Shown here one piece after another: positions 22,213-34,305 of a DNA stretch of 64,000 bases (the first letter of the stretch is position 1; every line of letters starts with the position of its first letter). Source of the stretch: Eimeria necatrix (lineage: Eukaryota; Apicomplexa; Conoidasida; Eucoccidiorida; Eimeriidae). Below the pieces are notes generated by a model. That model had not been told where the DNA came from, made no database searches, and was given only the letters and a program-made list of their open reading frames with translations. The stretch covers positions 1 through 64,000 of the forward strand of contig NW_013652627.1 in NCBI RefSeq assembly GCF_000499385.1, given 5' to 3'. The translations under genes were made by a program, and so were the position numbers.

Positions 22213-23359
22213 CAGCAGCAAAGAGCGTGTATTAGCACGTATCAGCAGTAAGCGGCAGAAGCAAGCAGCAGCAGTAAGCGACAGCACCAAGAAGCGGCAA
22301 TACGGAACCGCAACAAACAGCAGCAGCCGGAAGTAGCATGAAGCAGCAGCAGCGAGCAGCAGCAGCCAGCAGCCCCACCACCCTGCAGAAGCAAGAGGCA
22401 GCAAACAGCAGCAGCATCAAGTAGCAGCAAGCAAAAGCAGTACCACGTAGGAACAGCGCGCAGCAGCCGCAGCAGCACGCAAGAGTAAGCAGCAGAAACA
22501 GCAGCAACTAGCAACAGCAGCAAACAGCAACAAGCAGCATCAAGAAGCAATAGCAAGCAGCAGCAGCAGCAGGACCAGCCAGCACAAGCAAGAAACAACA
22601 GCAGGGAGCAGCCGCAAACAGCAGCACCACGCAGCAGGAAGAATAAGCAAAAAGCAGCACCGAGCAGAAGCAGTAGTACCCAGCTACAGGAAGCAGCAAC
22701 AACAGACAGCAACTGCCAGCAACAGCAAAAGGCTACACCAGTGAGAAACCCCTGGGTGTTAGGTGGTTTCTTCACTTTCGTAACTGATGAAGCGATTCCT
22801 GCATTTCTAGATGCCATTATCATATGTTACTTCATCGGCTGCAGCAGCTGCTGCAAGACTGGGTACGAACTCCCATTGAGCGAAAACAAATTGACTGCAG
22901 CAGGTGTCGCAAGCTAAGTGTCACTCTGATTCCCACATTCTGCAAACGTCTACGTTTTGCCGTTTTTCTTTTGGTCCTTATGCTAAGCACATCTCAATAG
23001 AAAGGGAAGTTCTACTGCTGCTGTAGTTGGTGCTGATTCTGCTGTTACAACTGCTTCTTCTGCATAAGTTGCTGCTGAAGCCACTGCTGCTGAAGTAGTT
23101 TCTACGGATGCTGCAAATGAATGTGCTACAGTTGTCAAAACTAGTGCTGCGCCCATTAATGCTTCAGCAATTGCAGATTCTCCAGCCGCTGCCCTTGCTA
23201 GCCTCTGCTGCTCCTCCAGCAGCAGCAGCAGCAGCAGCGACTGAAAACACAACGGTAGCAGCAGCATCAATGGCACCTGCAGCATCTGAAGTGAGCAGCA
23301 ACATTTCGCCCGAAAAAAATGAAAGATGAGCAGCAGCTGATTCACGGCATTTGGCAGCG

Positions 23360-23413
23360 TATGAGGCAATGACTGCCGCCAGGGACTATGAGGCAATGAC
23401 TGCCGCCAGGGAC
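23360..23413. repeat. 27-bp exact direct duplication
   Basis: Two adjacent identical 27-bp copies, each starting TATGAGGCAATGACTGCCGC. No gene context is recognised around them. Confidence 0.9.
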
Positions 23414-26267
23414 AGGAAGAAGAGAGAAAGCAAATGCGGGCATTCCAGGGGCACTGTACATCATGCGAGAGCGGAAAGCGTAGGGTCGTTTTCCGGGGGA
23501 GTTTCAGGCAAACCGTTGTTGCCGTTGGCGCGGAAAAGTGCATCAACAGTGGCACGAACAGCAATAACAATTGTCACAGCACCGCATTAATCGAACCAGT
23601 CGGCGTCACAGAAAACATTAGGAGAGCTCTAACAAAACCACGGAGAGTCCTTTCACAAGCCATTTCGCCGGGAAACTTACCACGTCAGCGTGCATCTCAC
23701 TTGTATGGCTAACTCTGCTTGGCTCGTTGGTTTCGCCAATGAGGGCTAGGATGGCATGCCAGAAGCAATGAAGGAAGGAGCATGCGCTACCGTTAATCGA
23801 GCGCTACTGTTAATTGATCTTTCTCCAAAACAATGGCCGAAAAATGGCCTAGGAGTTGAGCGACCAACACCGCTGTCCAGGTGGCCATTTTCTCCAGTAG
23901 ATGACTCAAAATCTCGCCTCCTGTGCCGCCATGCGCTCCTGATGGCAGGGAATAGAAAGTACTCTTGGGCAGGCTTACGAAATAAGGTTTCCCTTTCCGT
24001 GTCATTGGTAGCTGTTGCTGGCTATTGCAGTCGTCATGAAAATCGACAAGATACAAAGGCTAGGAGATAACGTCTAACTAACACTAGCAGCTGCTGCAAA
24101 CTAAAAGGAGGTGAGATGTGGGCACTCGTAGCTTGTCTGCTTTTCGGAGAATGACACCTGATAATCCATTGTGAATGAATGCCACAAGTAACCACGGCTA
24201 CAGTGGCATGACAACCCTGCCTCTTAACGGCTATCCTGCAACTGTGGCCATTAATGGTGTCGCTAGTTTCGTTGCTACACCTGAAGATAGACGCTGATTC
24301 AACGAAAGCCGAATATCTTCAAAATTCCTTTTATTCAGAGAGTAGGCCATTCCTTTGGCAGACAGCTGCCTCTGTTGCAGCAACAACGCACACACTGATT
24401 GATGGAAACCACGAGCAGACAAGAATGCCGCAGATACAGGACCAAACTCCAAGGAGCTCTCGTTTGTGTGGCTATAACCGCTGTTGTTTTACTTGCGAAA
24501 TTGAGTTGCAGAATGACACAAATAAATTACGTGAAGAATCACTTAGCACAGCGCAGTAACTCTTGCTGCCATAGCGACCACACCACCCCGGCTGCCTCTT
24601 CATGCCACGCCAGAAACTCATGAAACCTTCAGGGGAGAACACGACAAATAAGATCACGGCGCAAATGTACGCGCCTGAAATCAGCGCCATTGGTTAAAAT
24701 TGCCGTCCTTGAAGCAGCACCATCAGCGGCAGATATTGCAGCACTACCAGCTGGAATCGCATCCGCACCAATGCACCACCCTTTGAAGCAGATGCCTGTG
24801 CAGAGTGTGCAATTGACGAAGGAGTGAAGAGCCACATCAGCAGGATCAGCAGCTTCAGGAACAGCTCCAGCAAGAAATTGCCGGGAGGTACTGGTAGAAA
24901 CAGCAACTGCTGCAGTAAAGTCATGCAGCAGGACTCTGCTGCTGCTCGGCGTGCACCCGTAGATGCAGCTAATATCCAAGAGATGCGGCACCTAATTTGT
25001 CGTAAGCGTTCGCATATCCGCGAAACCAGTGATGCAAACATCGGTACGGATGCGTGTGCCGAAGAAAAGGGGAGAAAAAAGCGAAAAGCAGTGAAGGCCA
25101 GCACGTCATTACGGAATTAGAGGGCCCTCGAAGAATATTCCCTTTAGTACAGGGAAGCCCGAAAGTCCATTCATAATCCTATGTGGAGGTTGGAGGTCGC
25201 CTTGAGATTTTGACTGGCCAGATCAAAGGCGGTTTCACTCCAACTGTTTTTCTTCTTCATCATTCATCTCTGGACCGTCTGCAATATACATCCCCTTTTT
25301 AATTCTTCGTCACTCAGCTAACTTTTCTGAAGATGTTTAGATTGCAGCAGAGTCACGAAAGAGATACAAGGGCGAGCTAATTCTAGCTTTCACTGTCTCT
25401 TCGAAGCTTGTCACCTAGTTCTACGCTGTCTACTACTGTCTCTTCATGCCTTTTCATTTTGACTTCAGAATTCCCAAGCATATGGCTACTAGTATCCTCA
25501 CACCAACTCCAGAGCCCAACGCCCCGAAGTTTCCAGCCCTCACAGCTCTTATAAGCCCTATTGTATGCTTCCCCAAGGTTCCAAGCAAACGATCAGGTGG
25601 CTCTTGCGGGCCTGTGCCTGCTTAAAGTGCTGTTAGGATGGCCTGGCAAGCAGTCCCATACTGGCCCTCTCGGGATATTCTTGAGACGCTTGCACTAGCG
25701 CTTCGGAAAATCCCTCAGTCTGTTCTGAAGTCCGAGAACAGTATCCTTTCGCGCGAAGCTTGGGAACGCGCTGAAACGCAATGTCGGCATCCGATGAAGA
25801 GCTGCAAACAGACTCATGAGGGTCCCCATAGGCTCATCTGAGGCCTCTCAGAGGCCTTTCCAAATTTGTTTGGGGATCTTGTAGAGGCCTTTTTCGTGGG
25901 TCGCAAAACGGCCTCACAAATCCCCGTGGGGCCTCAAGAGCCACTTAAAGTTGCCGTGATGGCCAACCGTTGGGAGGGCCTCCTTCAAGAGACCCGTGTA
26001 CGGCGTGGTTCCGTGGGTCCCGTAAATCTTGAGGCCCATTCCAGAGCAACTCCGTCGAGGCCACTCTGGAAAGCCCAAAAATGCCGAAGAAAGCCCTTCT
26101 GAAGGTCCTTTGGAGGCCCTTCCGTGCTCCTCTAGGGACCAGTGGGGTCCCCGAAGGCCTTTGCCTCGAAGCGAGATGGGCAATAAGACTTCTAACATTC
26201 TTAGGCAATAAAGGGGGCACTGTTGCTGTTTGTGCAGTTGAGCGCAGTTCAAACCAAGCAGATAAGC

Positions 26268-26515
26268 ATGTGTATATATGTGTATGTGTATATTTATATA
26301 TTTACATTGCGCAAATATGCATATATATTAATGTCTGTATGTATGCACACATCTCTCCAGGTATGTGTACCATATACATAATTTCTAAATATCCACGAAT
26401 ATACACACAAATGTTTACATGTGTATGAATATATATATACGTATATCTATATATATAAGCATACACAAATATATATATGCATATATACATGCACTGCATG
26501 TATTTATTAAAGCAA
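26268..26515. repeat. AT-rich TATATG/TACACA microsatellite
   Basis: A degenerate alternating purine-pyrimidine tract of ATATAT, TGTATG and ATACAC units, clearly more AT-rich than its surroundings. It has no coding potential. Confidence 0.85.
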
Positions 26516-26653
26516 CACACATGCACCAAGCGACAAGGATGGCCACCCTAACCCAAACATGTAAACGCACAATCCAGCATAAACCCGGCAAATGGCTGGA
26601 AGCGCGAAACCAGAACCAAGACCCTCAGCCCTAAACCCTAGGGCCTGTCGTGC

Positions 26654-29600
26654 TCAGGGGAAGGGAAGGGCCTGCTCTGAGTACTGATAGGTGTAGGGCG
26701 GAGAGGAGTATACATCTGGCTCTCCTACATTTGTGCGAGTTTCTCGGTCGATATAATCCAGGATCTGAAGGACCTCGTGGTCAACTTGCTGCTGCTGCTG
26801 CGGGCTCTTGTTGCTGCTTTTGCTGCTGCTGCTGCTGCCTCGGCTTCGCCTGCCGTTGCGCCCTCCCCCACGGATGCGCCGTTGAGGCGCTACAAAGAAC
26901 AACCCCACCAGGAGCACCAGCACACCAACGGAAAGCTTTGCCAAACGCGGTCTGAGGTCTATGTGGAGCTCCTCTTCCTGCTCTGCTGTAGCTGCTTCTG
27001 TTGTTAAAACTCGTGGTGATTCTGTGGCCGTCGCGGCTGCTGTTCTCGGGGGTGTGGAGCAAAGGGGTGCTGTTGCGGCCTTCGCAGCAGCCGCCTTTCG
27101 AGCTGCTGCAGCTTCTGCTTCCTGTCTTGCTGCTGCAGCAGCTGCGTTGCTTGCTGCAGCTGCTATTTGGCTGTCCCGCATCCTTCGGTGCGCCAGCAAA
27201 TTTTCGCGCAACCCAAAAAGCCCCTTATTCCCATAAATGCTGCTTCTCGACGCTGCTGCTGCTGTGGGTGCTGCCTTTGCTGTTCTGAGTGGCGCGTCGT
27301 GCCCATGCGCATGATTCTCCGCTGAGATCACACCCCAAACCATGCATTTTCAGTCTTAAACCTCATTCTAAAAGCTCTAAATCCTATGTGGTGAATCCTT
27401 ACCCGTAAGCTCACATCTTTGGATTATGAAGGGTATAGCTTCGTCCGATGCTACTGGTCCTATTCCTGCGTCTGCTGCTGCAGCAAAGGTGAGCTGGCAC
27501 TGCGTTGGGCCCACAGAAACATGCAAAGGAGTGAAGCCCGCTGCTGCTGCTGCAGCAACAGAAAGAGAGTCACGTGCGTCAACTTTAAGTTCCACTTTAG
27601 ATATTGACGAAGCAGCAGCTGCCTCCCGCAGAAGAACGAGGAGCTCCGTTTCTAAAACTCACAAATTCGACAACCCACGATATACGCCCTTAACCCTACG
27701 CAGGGTCACCTGCCACAGGCTAAACCATAGGCCATAAGTCCTACCCCGAAGCCCTAACCCGCGAACGATGAAGAGAAGCCAGCGCGCTATTCAAGAATTA
27801 TAAACTGAGCTGTTGCGCCCTATCAAACGCTGGTGAATCCGCTACGGACTAACGTATAACGTTAAGGGGCTAAAATGTACCCATTGCTTGCTTATCCTCC
27901 CCAAATGAGAGAACAACAGCACCCAAAACCTCCTTTTCAGAGTTAGGCATGGCAGCAGCCACTGCCCCGACAGCCACTCCTTTTTCGTCAAGCGCTGCAC
28001 GCAAACCCTACAGCCTAAGTTCTTGACCTTAAACCCTGAGCCCTAAACCCCAAGTCAGGTGTCTCGCTCCCGCCTCAGTTCTACGGTTTGACATGAGGCT
28101 CCACCTGGCTTTTAACCTCATATATTAAGGCCCACGGACTTCAGGGCTCAGGACCAACCTATAAAGGATATGGGCGACTCCTCTAGCAGTGAATCGTGCA
28201 GCAGCTGCGGCTCGTCCTGTTGATGCTGCATTTGCAGCTTCAATTTTCGCCGCGTCTTCTCGTCAGCCTTCTTCCAGGCAACAGTCCTCAGTCCAAGCCG
28301 TTCTGCAGTCAAGCCCGAGACCCTTAGCATGAAGATAGCGGGGCCTTGAACTCGCCAAAGCCTTAAACCCTAAACCCAGAAACGTGTTTCTTAAGCCACC
28401 TGCTACGTCACCTGTTCTGCACTAGAGGAATAGGACTTAGCTAGCGCTCAGGGTTTACGGTCTCGTGTTAAGGGTGGACTTTTCAGCTACATTCCACGAA
28501 CTGGTGCACATCAGCTCATCAGGCTTCGTGGCCGCGGCCATAGGGTTTAAGGCTTTAGCTCCAGGGTTTAGTGTTCACTTGTGGGTTTCTGGAGCTCTCT
28601 GAGAGCCGGCGTTGCCGCCCAATGCAACTCTGCGCCTTCTCCCCAAGCCGTAAAAGGAAAGCGTATACTAACTCCCGATAAAGAAAACGAAGACGAGACA
28701 AATGAACGGAGCAGAGAAGTGTCTGAAGCTGCGCACGCGCCTGAGACGCGAGAGGCCCGCTCAACCCAAGCCTCCTCCAGAAACATTCGCAGCAAGGCAC
28801 TCCCTGCAAACACAAACCCTAGAGCCAAACCCTGAGCCACCAGCCCTACACCTTTCTTGTGGCTGTGGGAAACGCCTCTGGTTCGGGGGCTTCAGTGGCG
28901 CATGCGAGTTGTTACGCGTTAGGGTTTAGAGTTCAGCTTCTACGACTTGCCTGTCTGGGCGCTTCCATCAGTGAAGATGCTGGTGATTTCTGCTTTCTCT
29001 CCGTGTATAAAGCCGAAAAGAGTTCCCTTCGTCTCCACTATGGTTCTTCTGCCTCTTTTGCTGCTGCTGCTAGCAGCAACCACAGCAGCAGCAGCAGTAG
29101 CAGGCCCAGCTCCTGCTGCTGTGGCTTGGGTGGCGGGAGCAGGCGCTCGCGGCACATCAAATAGTTCCCTCTCTGCTGCTGCTTCTGCTTGCACAGAATC
29201 CTCAAGTGCCACCTCTGGGCCGCTGCTAGCTGTCGCAGAGGTGTTGTCATCAGAAGCGGCTGGCGCTGTTGCTGCTGCTGTTTCTTCTGCCGGCTTTGTT
29301 TCTGCTGCTGAAGCAGCTGCTGCTGCTTCTGAGCCTACTGGCGTTGCCTCAGTCGTTGTCTCTGTTGATTCCGTCGCTGATTCTCGTGTAGTTTCTTCCG
29401 TTAGAGCTGCTGCGGTGGCTCTTGCTGCTCCTTTTGTTTCTCCTGCCTCCATTGCTTCTGTTGACTCCACATCAACAGTTATCGAGACCCAAACGGCGTT
29501 CGTCTCTTCGGGTCCCCTAAACTTGGAGATCCTTAAGTAGTGCTTGACCTGCTGCTGCTGCTGTTGCTGCTGATGCTGCTGCTGCAGTTGCTGCTGATGG

Positions 29601-29962
29601 TGCTGCTGCAGTTGCTGCTGATGCTGCTGCTGGTGTTGCTGCTGCTGCGTGTCCTTCGTGCCCTTGCTGCTGCCAAGAAAGAACTGGGTGGGTTGTGGCC
29701 CCGATTGTGCGAAAGCCGGGCAACAGCAGCAGCACAGGCAGCTCAACAGCAACAACAGCACCGGCAACCTGCTCCCGCTACTACTGCCGCGTTTGCTGCT
29801 GCGCCGGCCGTTGCAGCAGAGGCCGCTGCAGCAGCTGGTAGCGCTAGAGAGGGTGCTTCTACTGCGCCTATTGCTGCTACTGCTGTGGCAGCTGCTGAGG
29901 AAAGCGAACATCTTGGCTAGCGTGTGGGGCCAGATGGCCCCTCTCCGAGCAGGCCCATTCAA
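26654..29962 (-). CDS. unrecognised secretory-pathway membrane protein (five exons, 688 aa)
   Basis: Exons in transcription order are 29962-28951, 28803-28708, 28302-28159, 27549-27403 and 27321-26654. All junctions agree in phase 1 and the total is an exact multiple of three. The N-terminus has a basic Ser-rich lead, then a hydrophobic Leu/Cys run ending PAFAQS that resembles a signal peptide or anchor. A Gln/His-rich stretch follows, then an ordered segment (ISKFRGPEETNAVWVSITVD), a Thr/Glu/Ala linker and a second ordered segment (TKGTLFGFIHGEKAEITSIF). The last exon carries an Ala/Glu/Arg-rich probable coiled coil, one clear membrane helix (LAKLSVGVLVLLVGLFFVAP) and a basic Ser/Gln tail. 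The exon 1 donor is GC (CAG|GCAAGT). The exon 2 donor (GTTCAT) is weak and is the least certain part. I do not recognise the family and propose no function. Confidence 0.55.
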
Positions 29963-30285
29963 GCACAGCGGCCAGAACCTAAACCCTAAACCCTAGAACC
30001 TGAACCTCAAACCTTGATCCATGAAATACAGAGTCACAAGCACGCATGAAAATTTCAAAAAAACCATCTTGAAGGAAGAGAGCACAGAGGCAAAAGTGAG
30101 GCTCCTCTGTTGGGTCGATGCTCGGGGCTGGGTCACAGTCCCTAAACTCTATTCCTACAGACTGAAACCCCAAACCCTAAACCCTGAACCATAGGATCTA
30201 AACCTTTACGAGGGCTTTAATCCTATGAGCGGTTGTATCAAGCCCAAACCCAAGACATTTCTATGATGGAGACGGCAGCCCGCAA

Positions 30286-33200
30286 ATGTGGCGATTCCCA
30301 TTGCGAGGGTCTAGAGTTTCTGTGGGGATCGGGCTGCAAACCCTAGACCGTAAACCTTTGACTAAGTCCATAGTTGCAGTCTACAAGATCCTCCAGACCC
30401 CAAAGCTCCACAGACACATCCCATACACTCCCTTCTGCAGCGCAGCAGCAGCCCAGGTCAACAGGGAGCCGCAAAGGAGCAGCAGCAGCAACAGCAGCAC
30501 GAGGGCCAGCAGCAGGTACTGGCAGGACGTCAGTACTTCTACTGGAACCGACATAAACAGCAGTGGCGCGCAGGGCAACCGCCGCCGCACCAGCAAATTC
30601 AGCAGCGGCCGGGACCCCGACAGCAGCAGCAGCAGCAGCAGCAGCCGAGGCAACCCTCGTCTGTCGCTTTTTTACAAGGACGTCATCTCTCTGTCTTCTT
30701 CTCAAGAGGTTCTTTCTTTCGCAAACAGAATAATCGCATCTTACGCTCTGAATAGACACGACTTGCTGCTGCTGCTCCAGCAGCTCGCAGTCCTGCAGCA
30801 CGTACGCAGCAGCAGCAGCAGCTTCAACGCTTTCTGGATTAGAGCAGCAGCAGCTTTGCAGGCGCACAAAACGGATGCACACCTTCTGCGCCTCTCTTTT
30901 CTCTACCTTGCAGACGCCAAGTGCGCCAACGCCGTGGTTGACCTCGTAAGCGCTAAACCCTAAACCCTAAATTATTGTGCAAAGTGGAGGCCCGAGAAGA
31001 GTCAGCGCCCACAGCCATGGCCAGCAGCAGCAACAGCAACAGCAGCAACAGGGCGTGGATTAACACTTTGTGAGTACTGCACGAAGACTTGATGCTTTGG
31101 GGCCTGGACTCTTAGGCTTAGGGGGCTGCTGCTGCTGTGTTCAGCTGCCTCTGCTGCACCCGCATGTGGCGACGTTCACTGTGCTGGAGCTGTCGGACAT
31201 ATTTTGGCGCTTTTCTGTCCTCTCTCTTTCCTTACAGCGTGCTGCTGCTGCTGCTGGCCAATACAGGGTCTCTGCTTTCAAAGAAGAGTTGCTGCTGCAG
31301 CTGATGCGCAAGCACAATGTGCTGCAGAAACAGCTGCAGCAGCAGCCAGAGCAGCGGCAGCTGGTGCCGCAGCAGCAAATACTGCTGCTGTACAGGCTGT
31401 TGTACGGCGCAGCGAAATTAAAAATTAAATTCGACGACGCACCAAAGCTCTTTCAACTGGTTGTCGACAAAGGCACGCCATTCCCGAGGGTTTAGGGTCA
31501 AGGGTTTAGGGTTTTAGGGTTAAGGGGTGGAGGCTCTAGGGTTTTAGGATTTGTGAGGTGGCCCAGTGAGGTTTCTCGTGGGCGGGAGCCGCTTCCTAGT
31601 GTTCTGGGGAAGGTTCAGGCGCTTAGAGTTTAGAGGTCCCAATAAGAGTCAAGGGTTATTCTTCAGTTCTTTGAGACTAGGGTTTGTGCGTGCAGCATGT
31701 GAGGTGCTGGGCCGCGTCGAAGCCTCCGAGGGATTAGGGTTTAGGGTTTTCTCTCCCTCACAGACTGTGCGGGTGGTTTGGGCTGCGGCGGCCCTGCAGG
31801 CCCCAAACCCTAAAGTTTTTGAGCTGGCGAGAACGCGCATTCTTGTAATGCTGAACCCTAAGATCTGAGTTGAATTGCGCAGCTGCACTGCTGCAGCTGC
31901 ATGGCTTCATTCAGGGGTTCTGGCGACTCCTGGACTATCTCGGTGATTCATGGTCTAGGGTTTTGCAAAAGCTGCCAACTGCGAAAACTCAGACCCTGAA
32001 GATGCTCGTGGTGTGGGCAGTGGCACCACAGCAGAGATCTAAGGTTTGGGGTGTGGCTTGTGTGCGCAGGGGTGCGTCGACGACTTGTCATTCGAAGAAA
32101 TTCAAATTCTGCTGCAAGTCTTTGAGGCGATTGGAATGGCGTAAACCCTAGCCACTGGCCTCTTAAAACCTAAACCCTTGGAAACGCCTAACAGCAGCTG
32201 TCAAGAGGGAGCGGAGGGTACGCGCTAGAAACCAAAGACGCAAAGAGGGCTTATGGCTTTGGGTTTGGTGCATTATTGTTCAGAGATCCTGCATTCACTG
32301 CGACACTTCAAACGGAGCTGCAGCGCATCGCCACTTTGACTGGTGGGCTATTTCTATGTTTTCAGCTTTTCAAGGTTGAATGCCGAATTCAGGGTTCGGG
32401 TTATAAGGCGCAGGCCTCAGCGTTATTGGCTGTGGTCCTCGTGTCTCATCCCCCACACGCCTGTAGGTGCTGCGTACGCGGTGGGGGGTGCAGGGCCACA
32501 TTTAGGGCGCAGACTTGGGGGTTTAGGGTTTGCGTTTTATAGGGGGTCACTCGAATACCGCAGCGCCACGCCGGAAGAAGTTTAAGACGAAAGAAAAGAG
32601 GGTAAGACGATGTGTCTTACCAGAGCATAGGATTCAAGGTTTAGCATGGGCATTCGCTGTTGCTGCTGCTGGTGCTGCTGATGCCGGTGCTGCTGGTGAG
32701 GCTGCTGCCGCTGCCGCTGCAGCTGCTCTGCACTGGCTCGGTTCTATTTACCGCTCCTTTTTGCAAGACAGGTGCGATGCACCACCAGCAGACTGCCAAG
32801 CAGCATCATCCCTTAAGCCCACAACTCGCAACAGCGCCGGCAGCAGCAGCTGTGCACTGCTGGCGTGCAGGTATCAATGACAGACCCTCTCCCGTCCTAC
32901 TCACCAAACCGCAAACCCTAAACCCTCAGCCTCGAGCCCCTTTTTACCGCTTGAGCTAGGAAAGTCTGCTGCAGCAGCAACCCCGTGAAGCTGCAGTGTA
33001 CGTTTAGCTTGCAGCGGGTTCTTCCCATCCCTTCCGAAAGGAAGAATCAATTCCATTTGAATATTTTTCAAAAAAAACAAAGGCTTCAAAGGAAGAAGTC
33101 CTGCTAGAGTTAGGGGCTCTTTGCATGCACCAAGCAGTCCCCTTTCAAATTTTAAGCTAAAAAGTCCTGCTGCCGCTGCCGGTCTTGCGGTTGCTACTGC

Positions 33201-33622
33201 TGTTGCTGCTGGGACAGGAGTATTCAGATGTGCTGTTCCTTATCTACTACAGATAAACCAGCCGCGGCTGCTGCAGCACTGGTTGCAGCAGCACCATTGC
33301 TTACTGCAGCAGTAGCCAGCGTGGCAGCGGCTGCACCTGGAGCTACTCTGCTGCCGCAAAAATTGCTGATACAGCAGCTGTATAGAAGCTGCTGCAGCGG
33401 ACACTGTTGTGACAAGTGCTGGTGCTGCCACAGCAAAGTCTGCTGCAGCGAAAGCCGCTGCCGCAGCCTCAACAGCAGCACGGTTGCTACTGCTTACGAG
33501 TCTGTCGAAGTGTCGCTGCTTTCGGACGTCTCCCTCTCGCTGTCCTCGACAGCATCAAAGCACGCCACATTCTCGCGCATGCGTTGTGTCCTTGTTCCTG
33601 CACGCCAACGCAAACCCTAAAC
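30286..33622 (+). CDS. probable mitochondrial FASTK/RAP-type helical-repeat protein (model incomplete)
   Basis: The start at 30286 gives an Arg-rich N-terminus without acidic residues (MWRFPLRGSRVSVGIGLQ), typical of a mitochondrial presequence. Supported exons: 30286-30945, 31145-31489, 31764-31844, 31897-31942, 32070-32140, 32284-32342 and 32723-32771; phases agree from the first to the 31897 exon and from 32070 to 32723. The 31942-32070 join is unresolved, and so is the 3' end: a candidate last exon about 33500-33622 reads SVAAFGRLPLAVLDSIKA. Segments such as FTVLELSDIFWRFSV, TVRVVWAAAALQAPNPKVFE and LSFEEIQILLQVFEAIG match the pattern of the helical repeats in apicomplexan RAP/FASTK-like proteins that process organellar RNA. 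I see no RAP domain, so the family call is tentative. Confidence 0.45.
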
Positions 33623-34229
33623 CCTAAACCTGCTGCCGTCAATGGCTGCTATGATGGAGGGCCGCAGAGGTGGAACAGAAAAAACAGGAAACAGGAGCTG
33701 CAGGGGCTAACAGCCACGGGATGAAAAGCAAAGCAACTCAAAGTGAGCCGAGATCTGCGGGTCAGAAAGAGGCAAATGCTCAAGGCCAAACTGCTTAATC
33801 TTTTCCTCCTTGGGACAGCGAAAGGGCATGCAAAGGGCATGGTGAGGCACGTATACTAATGGGTGAGGAGCCAACCGAGGCCAATTATATTCAGCCGCAA
33901 ACAGATAATGAGACACAGAAAAGGCGAACTGGCGGGGACGCATAAGCCCAAAGAGAGCAGCACAGGGACCGGACAAGCCGGTGAAGAGCGCGAGGAAGCG
34001 ACACAAAAGTGGACAAACGAAGCAGCCAATGGGAGAGAAGAGTTTAAGTCGATAGGCAGAGGGCACGCATTGTGAGAGGCATGAAGCCCCACTGAGAGCC
34101 GGGAAGGCGTAGAGGGCAGGGCAAACGAAGAGAAAATTAAAGGGCAAAAGCTACGGGCAGAGAAGTCCGCAGAAAGCGGAAAAATGGAGGTTCAGGCGAA
34201 CAGCTGCACAAAGCTGAATGGAGGCAAAA

Positions 34230-34305
34230 GCCCCTTCAACAGCGTTGGGTTCTTGCGCTCAAGGCTCTTTCGCCGAGCGCAGGAATACAGCAATGTTGAA
34301 GGGGC
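34230..34305. other. two-stem foldback, candidate structured RNA
   Basis: GCCCCTTCAACA (34230-34241) pairs exactly with TGTTGAAGGGGC (34294-34305). Inside it TTCTTGCGCTC (34250-34260) pairs with GAGCGCAGGAA (34275-34285) with one G-U pair, leaving an 8-by-8 internal loop and a 14-base terminal loop. The whole element is 76 bases in otherwise repeat-poor DNA. I recognise no known RNA family and it does not have a tRNA cloverleaf. Confidence 0.6.

Larger units (their letters stand above)
21381..26653. other. gene-poor segment between the ABCG gene and the minus-strand gene
   Basis: Telomere-like repeats are almost absent here and base composition is more even, in contrast to the flanks. CAG-rich sequence (about 22020-22740) and scattered GCA/TGC runs give open frames without family motifs, methionine-supported starts or convincing splice chains. 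From 25640 to 26200 there are several short overlapping frames rich in GAGGCCTT-type sequence. I find no gene I can support. Confidence 0.5.

Noticed and set aside
22020..25120. Retrotransposon or surface-antigen gene in the quiet segment
   Set aside because: I looked for reverse transcriptase, integrase and Cys-pattern antigen motifs and found none. The Ala- and Ser-rich frames follow from GCA/TGC composition.
33707..34147. Cys/Phe-rich 146-residue minus-strand frame
   Set aside because: No motif, no splice partners and overlapping open frames on the other strand. It looks like a chance frame.
34230..34305. A tRNA gene (length 76)
   Set aside because: The fold is a two-stem hairpin without D-arm, T-arm consensus or an anticodon loop. 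I found no convincing tRNA in the window.
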